6,658 nucleotides of DNA from Thermoleophilia bacterium. Lineage in GTDB: Bacteria > Actinomycetota > Thermoleophilia > Miltoncostaeales > Miltoncostaeaceae. Under the pieces are notes generated by a model, which worked only from the letters and a program-made list of their open reading frames with translations, was not told where the DNA came from and searched no databases. Both the position numbers and the translations under genes were made by a program. Shown here piece by piece: positions 1-5,383 of this stretch (the first letter of the stretch is position 1; each line of letters begins with the position of its first letter). Location: assembly GCA_016463385.1 (NCBI GenBank), contig JAEMRL010000136.1, positions 1-6,658 on the forward strand, in the 5' to 3' direction.

Positions 1-785
1 TCGATGCTCGAGAACTCCGCCTCCTCGAGGCAGTGGGCGAGCTGGAAGACGATGGCGATCGTGAAGGCCAGGACGAACGAGGTCGCGAGGAACGCGACCG
101 CCACCTGCCACACCGGGTGGAACAGCAACGGGATGACGATGGACCAGGTGACGAAGACGGCCTTGCCCGCCACCAGGCCGAAGAGCTCGCGGCCGCGCGG
201 CCAGCGCAGCGGCGTCATGCCGACCTGGCCGCGGAGCATCAGGCCGATGTCGCCGACGGTGTGCCACTTCACCGAGAACAGGCCGTAGAGCGGCCAGATG
301 TAGACGTGCTGGAAGCGGTGGAACCAGTGGCGCTTCTGATCGGGCGCGAGGCGCGCGAGCGGGAGCTGCTCGATGTCCGAGTCGGCGCCCGCGATGTTGG
401 TGAAGGTGTGGTGCACGACGTTGTGCTTGGTGCGCCACACGTACGAGCTGGCCCCGATCACGTCGAGCGACCAGCGCATGGTCGTGTTGACGCGCCGGCT
501 CGGGCTGTAGCTGCCGTGGTTCGCGTCGTGCGTGATGCTGAAGCCGATCCCCGCGAGGGCGAGGCCGAGCGACGTGCAGAGCAGCGCCGCCTGCCACCAG
601 GTCGTGGCCGCGAACACCAGGAGCGCCCAGGACGCGACCGTCCAGACGATCAGGACGGCGGTCTTGGTGTACATCCGGCGGTGCGCGCGTCGCGCGCGCC
701 CGGGCTCGGCAAGGTGCGCGCGCACCCGTGCCTTGAGGTCGGTGTAGAACTCACCGCCGCCGTCGAAGTCGATCGTTGAAGACAA
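1..785 (-). CDS. Membrane fatty-acid (acyl-CoA) desaturase, partial (C-terminus beyond left edge)
   Basis: Di-iron membrane desaturase of the DesA / linoleoyl-CoA desaturase type, which introduces a cis double bond into fatty acyl chains at the membrane. I read 261 residues from a TTG at 785; the reading frame is open through the left edge, so about a quarter of a typical ~350-residue protein is missing. Visible are the first histidine box HDANH (residues 86-90) and the second, HNVVHH (121-126), followed by the family-typical stretch TFTNIAGADSDIE and WFHRFQH (154-160). The third histidine box is expected outside the window. Hydrophobic segments lie at about 41-62 and 64-85, with two more near 205-255, matching paired transmembrane hairpins. 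The start is uncertain: TTG 785 fits the homologous N-terminus (FYTDLKARV) but has no clear ribosome site, while GTG at 842-840 has GGAG four bases upstream and would add 19 residues. Family call is firm; substrate and regiospecificity cannot be read. Confidence 0.92.
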   Translation of the reverse strand, partial: MSSTIDFDGGGEFYTDLKARVRAHLAEPGRARRAHRRMYTKTAVLIVWTVASWALLVFAATTWWQAALLCTSLGLALAGIGFSITHDANHGSYSPSRRVNTTMRWSLDVIGASSYVWRTKHNVVHHTFTNIAGADSDIEQLPLARLAPDQKRHWFHRFQHVYIWPLYGLFSVKWHTVGDIGLMLRGQVGMTPLRWPRGRELFGLVAGKAVFVTWSIVIPLLFHPVWQVAVAFLATSFVLAFTIAIVFQLAHCLEEAEFSSI

Positions 786-831
786 TCCGGGTCCCGTCGT
801 GAGGCGCGTCCGGCGCCGTGCCGCCGCGCAT

Positions 832-847
832 GTAAGGTCCACCTAAC
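832..847. promoter_or_regulatory. 16-bp near-palindrome upstream of the desaturase (candidate operator)
   Basis: GTAAGGTCCACCTAAC reads as 7-bp arms around a 2-bp centre with 6 of 7 positions matching (GTAAGGT against GTTAGGT). It is an A/T-containing island in a very GC-rich intergenic region, 47 nt upstream of the likely desaturase start at 785, where a transcription regulator would sit. TAAGGT (833-838) also fits a TANNNT -10 for the plus-strand lipoprotein gene. Which regulator, if any, binds is unknown. Confidence 0.35.
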
Positions 848-933
848 TCCGTGCGCCCGGGAGTCTAGCGGCACCCTCCCACGCCGCGAACGGCGCCGGA
901 CCGGGCCGCTCGCGCGGCGCGCACATGTGGTGC

Positions 934-972
934 GAGGGTCCGGGCACCAGAATCCGCCTACCCGGGACCCTC
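934..972 (+). promoter_or_regulatory. Hairpin abutting the start codon of the lipoprotein gene
   Basis: GAGGGTCC (934-941) and GGACCCTC (965-972) are a perfect 8-bp inverted repeat. Pairing continues inward with GGG (942-944) against CCC (961-963) once G964 is bulged out. This gives an 11-bp stem and a 16-nt loop ending two bases before ATG 975. In RNA it would occupy the ribosome-binding region, and no Shine-Dalgarno sequence is visible there. It could be a translational control element or a DNA operator. Confidence 0.4.
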
Positions 973-974
973 CC

Positions 975-1520
975 ATGCGACACATCGCCGCCGCCGCCGT
1001 GGCGCTCGCCGCGCTCGCCTCGGTGTGCTCCGGCTGTGGCGGGGGCGGCTCGGGGCCCTCCGCGGGCACGTCGGCGCCACGGGCCGCGACGGCTCCCGTG
1101 GAACCTCGCCCCGGGGCCGCACCGGTGGCGAGGGGCGCCGTCCTGCGGGCGCTCGACGGCGAGCCCTTGGAGGTCGCGTTGCTGCAGGTCCGCGATCCGG
1201 CACTGCCGTCGGCGGGAGGGCCGCCGCCGGCGGACGGCCACCGTTACGTCGCCGTGGAGCTGCGCATCTCCAACGCCGGAGAGGGGCCGTACCAGGACAC
1301 GCCGGCCAACGGCGCCGCCCTGCGCGACACGGCGGGAGGCGAGTGGATCGCCGGACTCGACGATCCTGTGACACCCGGTCTCGGCAGCCTGGACGTCGGG
1401 CCGGGGGAGTCCCGGGCGGGGTGGCTGACGTTCGAGATCCCGGCCGGAGTCACTCTCGTCACGCTGCGATTCGCGGCCGACGGCGGGTTCGGCGGCGCCG
1501 CGACCTGGCGGCTTCGATGA
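975..1520 (+). CDS. Putative lipoprotein with DUF4352-like immunoglobulin fold
   Basis: Secreted, probably membrane-anchored protein of 181 residues; function unknown. The N-terminus is a short bacterial export signal: MRH, then a hydrophobic run of Ala/Leu/Val (residues 4-17), then CSGC with Cys21 as the likely lipidated residue. The lipobox is slightly off consensus because Cys rather than Leu/Val sits at -3. A Gly/Ser/Pro/Ala-rich linker (22-52) leads to a beta-rich domain (about 54-181). GHRYVAVELRISN (88-100) and the later LDVGPGESRAGWLTFEIPAG (139-158) resemble the DUF4352 pattern, in which a surface lipoprotein domain ends in a 'PGE...G.LxFEVP' strand. ATG 975 was chosen because it places the signal peptide at the very N-terminus; the frame is open upstream to GTG 927, which would add 16 polar residues before the signal. 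No convincing ribosome site precedes either start. The divergent neighbour is the desaturase and the next gene downstream encodes a DivIVA-type protein, neither of which suggests a specific role. Confidence 0.75.
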   Translation: MRHIAAAAVALAALASVCSGCGGGGSGPSAGTSAPRAATAPVEPRPGAAPVARGAVLRALDGEPLEVALLQVRDPALPSAGGPPPADGHRYVAVELRISNAGEGPYQDTPANGAALRDTAGGEWIAGLDDPVTPGLGSLDVGPGESRAGWLTFEIPAGVTLVTLRFAADGGFGGAATWRLR

Positions 1521-1564
1521 GCGGCGGGGCCGCGGCGCGATGGAAGGAGGGCCGAGGCAGTCGT

Positions 1565-1570
1565 TAGACT
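1565..1570 (+). promoter_or_regulatory. Candidate leaderless -10 element (TAGACT) for the DivIVA-domain gene
   Basis: TAGACT fits the actinobacterial TANNNT -10 pattern and ends 7 nt before ATG 1578, so transcription would begin at or next to the A of the start codon. A weak -35 candidate, TGGAAG, lies at 1541-1546 with an 18-bp spacer. The only Shine-Dalgarno-like run (GGAAGGAGG, 1542-1550) is about 27 nt from the start, too far to serve it, which supports leaderless initiation. Confidence 0.5.
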
Positions 1571-1577
1571 CGCCCCC

Positions 1578-2879
1578 ATGATGCAATCGAGCGACGTCGT
1601 GGACGCGGACCCGGCCGAGGCGCTCGACGCGTCGATGCTCCGGAGTGTCGCTCTGCCGACCGTCCGCAAGGGCTACGACCCGGCGCAGGTGACCGGCCTC
1701 CTCGGCGCCGCCGCCGATGCGCTCGACGAGGCCCGGGCCCAGGCGACCGTGCTGCGCCACCGGCTCGGTGAGGCCGAGGCCGCGGCGGCCGAGGTGGCCG
1801 CGCTGCGCGCCCGCGTGCAGGAGGCCGAGGAGCGGCACTCCGCCCAGCAGGACGAGCTCGCCCGGCTGCGGACCGCCGCCGAGGGCGCCTCGGAAGTCGA
1901 CGCCCTGAGGGGCCAGGCCCGCGCCGCCCAGGAGCGCATGGAGGCCCAGCAGCGCGAGCTGCAGGAGGTCATCGCCGCGGCCGCCGCCGGCTCGGACGCG
2001 CGCGACACCGCGGTGCAGGCGCGCGACGCCGCCCTCGCCGAGCGCGACGCCGCCGTCGAGGAGCTCGAGCGGATGCGCGCCGCTCTGCCCACCGAGGACG
2101 ACCTCATGGCGCTCGTCGGCGACGCCGCCGGCTCGGTGCTGAAGGCCGCCCAGGAGTCGGCGGCCCAGCTGAAGGCCGACGCCGCGGCCGAGGCCGATTC
2201 CATCGTCTCCACCGCCCGCGCGACGGCCGCATCGACGGTCAGCGCGGCCGAGGAGGAGGCCCTCGAGTACCGCCGCGCGTCTCAGGAGCGCGCCGACGCC
2301 ATCCTCGCCGAGGCCCGCGAGGACGCCGAGGCGATGAAGCGCGACGCGCAGAACGCCGCGCGGCTCAGCCGCGAGGAGGCCGAGTACGAGACCACCGAGA
2401 CCCGGCGCGCGGCCGACGAGTACTCGGCCACCGTGCGCACCGAGGCCGACCGCTACGCCAACGACGTGCGCTCGGCCGCCGACCGTGACGGCCGGCGGAT
2501 CGTCGCCGAGGCCCAGGCGACCGCCGCGGCGAAGGTGACGGGTGCCGAGGCGCTCGCCGTCGAGACGCGCGAGGCGGCCGACGCCCGTGCCCGCGCGTCC
2601 GCCGCCGAGCTCGCCGCCGTGCGCGAGCAGGAGCTGACGGCCATCCGTCACATGCGCGACGTCCGCGAGGCGCTCACCCAGCACCTCTACGCGACGCAGA
2701 ACAACCTCGAGGACGTCCTCAACCAGGTCGTCAGCGGCAGCTTCCCCGCCCTCGGCACGGGCGACCCGGCCGAGCCCGAGGGCGAGGTCGTCGACGAGGA
2801 GCCCCCCGCCAAGGCCGCCCCCCGCGCGCGGGCCAAGTCGGCCACCACGCGCAAGAGGACCACCCGCCGCTCCTCCTGA
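1578..2879 (+). CDS. DivIVA-domain long coiled-coil protein
   Basis: A 433-residue protein that starts with a DivIVA-like membrane-targeting segment, LPTVRKGYDPAQVTGLL (residues 26-42), where the GYDPxQV core is diagnostic. Nearly all of the remainder is Ala/Glu/Arg-rich coiled coil (about 45-385), broken near 160-185 by ALPTEDDLMALVGDAAG. From about 186 to 350 it resembles ATP-synthase-b-type long helices with frequent 'AxxEAxxI' spacing. The C-terminus is an acidic linker (about 395-410) followed by a strongly basic tail (about 412-433, ending TTRKRTTRRSS). Actinobacterial DivIVA relatives (Wag31 type) localise to curved membrane at cell poles and septa and scaffold envelope growth. This protein is longer than classical Wag31 and is unlikely to be its simple orthologue. 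The reading frame begins ATGATG; the first ATG (1578) fits the leaderless promoter. A small gap (57 nt) separates it from the lipoprotein gene, and a hairpin follows its stop. A role in polar or septal organisation is inferred from the domain only. Confidence 0.85.
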   Translation: MMQSSDVVDADPAEALDASMLRSVALPTVRKGYDPAQVTGLLGAAADALDEARAQATVLRHRLGEAEAAAAEVAALRARVQEAEERHSAQQDELARLRTAAEGASEVDALRGQARAAQERMEAQQRELQEVIAAAAAGSDARDTAVQARDAALAERDAAVEELERMRAALPTEDDLMALVGDAAGSVLKAAQESAAQLKADAAAEADSIVSTARATAASTVSAAEEEALEYRRASQERADAILAEAREDAEAMKRDAQNAARLSREEAEYETTETRRAADEYSATVRTEADRYANDVRSAADRDGRRIVAEAQATAAAKVTGAEALAVETREAADARARASAAELAAVREQELTAIRHMRDVREALTQHLYATQNNLEDVLNQVVSGSFPALGTGDPAEPEGEVVDEEPPAKAAPRARAKSATTRKRTTRRSS

Positions 2880-2881
2880 CG

Positions 2882-2898
2882 CGCCCCGGGGTGGGGCG
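2882..2898 (+). terminator. GC-rich hairpin after the DivIVA-domain gene (possible terminator)
   Basis: CGCCCC (2882-2887) and GGGGCG (2893-2898) form a perfect 6-bp stem with a 5-nt GGGGT loop, beginning 2 nt after the stop codon. No T-tract follows, so it is not a textbook intrinsic terminator, although T-less hairpins are common 3' ends in high-GC actinobacteria. Confidence 0.35.
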
Positions 2899-3090
2899 AG
2901 ATCGTCAGGGCGGCGATGACCGCCGCGACCGCGCCGGCCATGGCGGCCACCGAGGTCAGGAGCAGCCCGACCCCCCGCACCGAGTGTCCGGCGGGCTCGT
3001 GGAGGCCCGCAGATCGCGCGCCGCGAGCGCGGTCACGAGCGTCAGGCCGATGGCTCCGATGGCGGCGCTCGCGGCGAGAGGGGAATCCCG
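2888..3090 (-). pseudogene. Possible frame-broken remnant of a small two-helix membrane protein
   Basis: On the minus strand, one frame from about 3087 down to 3008 encodes a membrane-helix-like stretch (ASAAIGAIGLTLVTALAARD). The neighbouring frame from about 3008 down to 2890 encodes GLHEPAGHSVRG and then a second helix (VGLLLTSVAAMAGAVAAVIA). Both segments have almost only G/C at third positions in their own frame. Restoring one base in the CCC run at 3006-3008 would join them into one reading frame (…RDLRGLHEPAG…). No start codon with a ribosome site is visible upstream, and the second frame runs on into the 3' end of the DivIVA-domain gene without a stop. I do not recognise the family. 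It could be a decayed gene, a sequencing error in a homopolymer, or chance. Confidence 0.3.
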
Positions 3091-3120
3091 CGATCGATGA
3101 GGAGGGCCCCCGCAGCGCGC

Positions 3121-3136
3121 TCTCGCGGGCGCGAGA
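3121..3136. repeat. Perfect 7-2-7 inverted repeat (first of two)
   Basis: TCTCGCGGGCGCGAGA: 7-bp arms that are exact reverse complements around GG. It lies about 50 bp upstream of the candidate -10 element at 3186 and 10 bp before a second palindrome of the same geometry but different sequence. Confidence 0.45.
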
Positions 3137-3146
3137 CCGGGATGTA

Positions 3147-3162
3147 ACGCCGGGACCGGCGT
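3147..3162. promoter_or_regulatory. Perfect 7-2-7 inverted repeat (second of two), candidate operator
   Basis: ACGCCGGGACCGGCGT: 7-bp perfect arms around GA. It ends 23 bp before the -10-like element at 3186-3191, so it would lie just upstream of or overlap the -35 region. This is a standard position for a dimeric repressor or activator of the downstream gene set. The regulator is unknown. Confidence 0.4.
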
Positions 3163-3182
3163 CCGTTCGCGTGCGATCCCCG

Positions 3183-3191
3183 TGGTACCGT
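3183..3191 (+). promoter_or_regulatory. Candidate extended -10 promoter (TGGTACCGT)
   Basis: TG-G-TACCGT fits an extended -10 (TGnTANNNT) and would start transcription near 3198. No clean -35 hexamer is seen at 17-18 bp, although an extended -10 can compensate for that. It is the best promoter candidate for the overlapping gene chain that starts near 3305. Confidence 0.4.
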
Positions 3192-3304
3192 CCCCATCCA
3201 GGTCGCCGAGGCTCTTCGGCCACGGCGACCGGGTCGCCCGAGACCCCGGCGGCGTCCTGCAGCGCGCGAGTGACGGGGTCGGCGAGACATGTGCAGAGGC
3301 TGCG

Positions 3305-3640
3305 ATGCCCTGGTGCCGCGCCCTGGTGTCGAAGGCGCGTGAGGGCATCGGCGAGCTCATGAGCGCCCTCGACGCGCAGCGCATCGGGGCCGCGCGGCTT
3401 CGGCAGGGGGTCCATCTCTGGGCCGTCGAGGAGGGAGTCTCCCTCCAGCACATGAACCGGCCGACCGAGCGAGCCGATCGCGAAGCAGGACCCGGGATCC
3501 CACCGCGCTTCGGCGATGCCCTGCGCGAGCCGATCCCCGACCGTGGCCTCCAGGCTCTCTCGGCATCTCGCGTGGGGTACGCCGGCGAGGTCGCGGCGCT
3601 CAGCCCGAGGCGGGAACTCGATCGCGTCGTCGTGCGTTGA
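3305..3640 (+). CDS. Hypothetical small helical protein
   Basis: I do not recognise this 111-residue protein. The reading frame has a clear coding signature: in its first 55 codons third positions are about 93% G/C, first positions about 75% and second positions near 50%, which argues for the plus strand over the mirrored minus frame. Residues 1-50 look helical (ALVSKAREGIGELMSALDAQ), the rest is polar with Pro/Gly and Arg, and there is no signal peptide or membrane segment. ATG 3305 has AGAGG five bases upstream. The same frame is open back to GTG 3182 with GC-rich third positions, and the first helix seems to begin before residue 1, so the natural start may be upstream. GTG 3182 sits inside the candidate promoter and is unattractive. 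The stop overlaps the next start by 4 nt. It could be a truncated or decayed gene. Confidence 0.45.
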   Translation: MPWCRALVSKAREGIGELMSALDAQRIGAARLRQGVHLWAVEEGVSLQHMNRPTERADREAGPGIPPRFGDALREPIPDRGLQALSASRVGYAGEVAALSPRRELDRVVVR

Positions 3641-4329
3641 GGCGCGGCGTTGTGGCCGCTGCCCTCGGCGCGGCTGGCGCCGCGCTCGGCGTCGCCGCCG
3701 GGCTGGTGCAGATCGTGGTGGGCCCCGACATCCGCGATTGGGTGGGGGACAAGCAGGACACCACCCGCCTCGGCCTCGCCACGCTCGTCCTGAGCCTGGT
3801 GGCGCTCACCGCGGCCGGGCTCCTCGCGAGGCACCCTGACGCGAACGGCCCCGGACGGCTCCTCGCCGCGGCCGGACTCCTCATCCCGGCGGGGATCTGC
3901 TTCACCACGGTCGGACGACTCTGGTACGCGCCCGGGGTGCTCCTCATCGTCGCGGGAGCCCTCGTGCTGGCGGGTCTCCGCGGAGAAGGAGAGGAGGTGC
4001 GTCGTTCGATCGCGCGACACTGGCTCACCGGCTTGACGGTGGTTCTCGGCGTCTACTACGTCTTCCTCGGCGCCGTGGCGCTCGGGCCGGCGGGCGCCCT
4101 CGGAATCGTCGGGGGCCTCCTCATGGTGATTGCGGTGCTGGTCGCCGCACGGGGCCGGACGGTCCTCGGCGCGACGATGCTCGTGGTTGGCGCGGTGCCG
4201 TTCGCACTCCTCACCTGGTGGAGCGTCGTGACGCCGCTCATCGCCGTGCTCGCGCTCGTCATCGGCGGACTTGCGGTGGGCGGGAAGCAAGCGCACGGAG
4301 ATCGAGGACCGGAGGCGGCACGTGGATAG
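3637..4329 (+). CDS. Multi-pass integral membrane protein of unknown family
   Basis: A 230-residue protein dominated by hydrophobic helices, with likely membrane spans at about 7-29, 44-64, 75-92, 98-114, 129-149, 152-171, 175-194 and 198-215 (seven or eight in all). Between them are short polar loops such as RDWVGDKQDTTR (33-44) and RGEGEEVRRSIARH (115-128). The C-terminal tail (216-230) is charged and probably cytoplasmic. No transporter or enzyme motif is apparent, so substrate or function cannot be assigned. I take TTG 3637, which overlaps the previous stop (TTGA). GTG 3652, preceded by GAGG at nine bases, is an equally possible start and would remove five residues. It overlaps the following nitroreductase-like gene by 8 nt, so the two are probably co-translated, and it might anchor or serve that protein. 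GC-rich third positions support the plus-strand frame over the long open frame on the opposite strand. Confidence 0.75.
   Translation: MRRGVVAAALGAAGAALGVAAGLVQIVVGPDIRDWVGDKQDTTRLGLATLVLSLVALTAAGLLARHPDANGPGRLLAAAGLLIPAGICFTTVGRLWYAPGVLLIVAGALVLAGLRGEGEEVRRSIARHWLTGLTVVLGVYYVFLGAVALGPAGALGIVGGLLMVIAVLVAARGRTVLGATMLVVGAVPFALLTWWSVVTPLIAVLALVIGGLAVGGKQAHGDRGPEAARG
4311..4315 (+). promoter_or_regulatory. Ribosome-binding site GGAGG that fixes the start of the Acg-like gene
   Basis: GGAGG lies 6 nt before GTG 4322, inside the 3' end of the membrane-protein gene. It selects GTG 4322 over the in-frame TTG at 4271, which would add 17 basic residues not expected for the family. Confidence 0.7.
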
Positions 4330-5383
4330 CGCGAACCTCGATCCGGCCCTGCAGGCCTGGGCGGTCTCGGACGCCGACTTCCCGAAGGACGGCGACCCGG
4401 AGTCGACGCTTCGGTTCCTCCTGCGCTACGCGATCCTCGCGCCCTCGGGACACAACACGCAGCCGTGGCTCTTCGCGGTCGGCGACGGGGCGATCGGGCT
4501 GTACGCCGACCGGACGCGCGCCCTCCCGGTCGTCGACCCCGATGACCGGGAGCTGACCATCAGCTGCGGGGCGGCCCTGGAGACGCTGCTCGTCGCCATG
4601 CGGCATTTCGGCCACCGCGGGACGGTGTGGCTCGCGCCCGATCCGGACGACGAGGACCTGCTCGCGCGGGTCGCGCTCGGCGACGGCGAGCCGCCCGGTC
4701 GCGACGAGGAGGAGCTCTTCGGCGGCATTCCGCGGCGGCACAGCAACCGGCAGGCCTTCGAGGACCGCGACATTCCCGGCGTGCTCGCCGACCGACTCGT
4801 CGCAGACGCCGAAATGCACGGCGCGTGGCTGTGTCTCGTGCGCGGCGACGGTCGTGCGGCAGTCGCAGATCTGGTCGCTGAGGGGGATCGCGCCCAGATG
4901 GCGGACAAGCGATTCCGGCGGGAGCTGGCAGCGTGGGTGCACCCCAATCGCAGTCGAAGCCACGATGGGATGCGGGGCTACGGCTTCGGCTTCGGGGATC
5001 TGATGTCCCACGGAGGCCCGCTCGCCATTCGGGCATTCGATCTCGGGAAGGGGCAGGCCGCGAAGGACCGCGAGCTCGCCCAGGGCTCACCGTTGCTGGC
5101 GGTGCTCGGCACTGCGGCCGACGACCCGGCCTCGTGGTTGAGGAGCGGGCGAGCGCTGCAGCGCGTTCTGTTGCGAGCGCGCACGAACGACGTGTGGTCC
5201 TCGTACCTGAACCAGCCGATCGAGGTGGATGCCCTGAGGCCCAGGCTCGCCGATGTGATCGGGAGGGCGGGGCAGTTTCCCCAGCTGATCGTGCGGCTCG
5301 GTTACGGGGTCGAGGTGAAGCCACAGCCCCGTCGGCCGCTCGAGGCGGTGATCCTCGGCGCGGAGGCCGGTGGGCAGCCATGA
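4322..5383 (+). CDS. Acg-family nitroreductase-like flavoprotein
   Basis: A 353-residue homologue of the Acg-type nitroreductase-fold proteins (Mycobacterium tuberculosis Acg/Rv2032 group). The hallmark near the N-terminus is RYAILAPSGHNTQPW (residues 35-49), the nitroreductase segment that contacts FMN. It is followed by DPDDRELTISCGAALETLL and by RRHSNRQAF (138-146), a second conserved stretch. The C-terminal half holds WSSYLNQPIE and PQLIVRLGYG, followed by PQPRRPLEAV, all typical of the family. The length matches the tandem-domain Acg type rather than the ~200-residue single-domain nitroreductases. Members bind or bury FMN and are associated with hypoxia, dormancy or nitrosative stress in mycobacteria; several lack measurable nitroreductase activity, so catalysis should not be assumed. 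GTG 4322 is supported by GGAGG at 6 nt. It overlaps the membrane-protein gene by 8 nt upstream and the HAD gene by 4 nt (ATGA) downstream, implying coupled translation with sugar-phosphate genes. Confidence 0.88.
   Translation: MDSANLDPALQAWAVSDADFPKDGDPESTLRFLLRYAILAPSGHNTQPWLFAVGDGAIGLYADRTRALPVVDPDDRELTISCGAALETLLVAMRHFGHRGTVWLAPDPDDEDLLARVALGDGEPPGRDEEELFGGIPRRHSNRQAFEDRDIPGVLADRLVADAEMHGAWLCLVRGDGRAAVADLVAEGDRAQMADKRFRRELAAWVHPNRSRSHDGMRGYGFGFGDLMSHGGPLAIRAFDLGKGQAAKDRELAQGSPLLAVLGTAADDPASWLRSGRALQRVLLRARTNDVWSSYLNQPIEVDALRPRLADVIGRAGQFPQLIVRLGYGVEVKPQPRRPLEAVILGAEAGGQP

Larger units (their letters stand above)
2899..3304. other. Interval without an intact gene
   Basis: Between the hairpin after the DivIVA-domain gene and ATG 3305 I see no complete gene. 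The interval holds the putative broken membrane-protein remnant (minus strand, left part), two perfect 7-2-7 inverted repeats, and an extended -10-like element. AGGAGG at 3100-3105 looks like a ribosome site, but no start codon follows at a suitable distance. An ATG at 3097 opens only 16 codons. Confidence 0.5.

Noticed and set aside
33..779. 248-codon plus-strand frame opposite the desaturase
   Set aside because: It is antisense to an unambiguous desaturase with two histidine boxes; the product is charged low-complexity sequence.
832..847. Iron-regulator (DtxR/IdeR) box
   Set aside because: The half-site TTAGGT is reminiscent, but the two halves are separated by 2 bp, not by the 7 bp of the 19-bp iron box, so the named assignment does not hold.
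843..2684. 613-codon open frame on the minus strand opposite the lipoprotein and DivIVA-domain genes
   Set aside because: It mirrors the strongly biased codons of the plus-strand coiled-coil gene. Its product is a low-complexity Gly/Arg/Leu/His sequence with no domain, and the plus strand has clear domain evidence.
3097..3147. Short plus-strand ORF of 16 codons starting at ATG 3097
   Set aside because: It is very short, Arg/Ala-rich, has no ribosome site upstream of its ATG, and ends within the palindrome region.
2956..4296. 446-codon open frame on the minus strand across the hypothetical and membrane-protein genes
   Set aside because: It lies antisense to a convincing multi-helix protein. 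Its product is His/Arg/Glu-rich without any motif, as expected from a high-GC shadow. Only its last ~45 residues look hydrophobic, and these are described as part of the broken remnant.
4933..5379. Upstream extension of the HAD reading frame inside the Acg-like gene
   Set aside because: The frame is open, but the region is fully explained by the Acg-like C-terminal half and the extension is an Arg-rich shadow. ATG 5380 with the ATGA overlap is a far better start.
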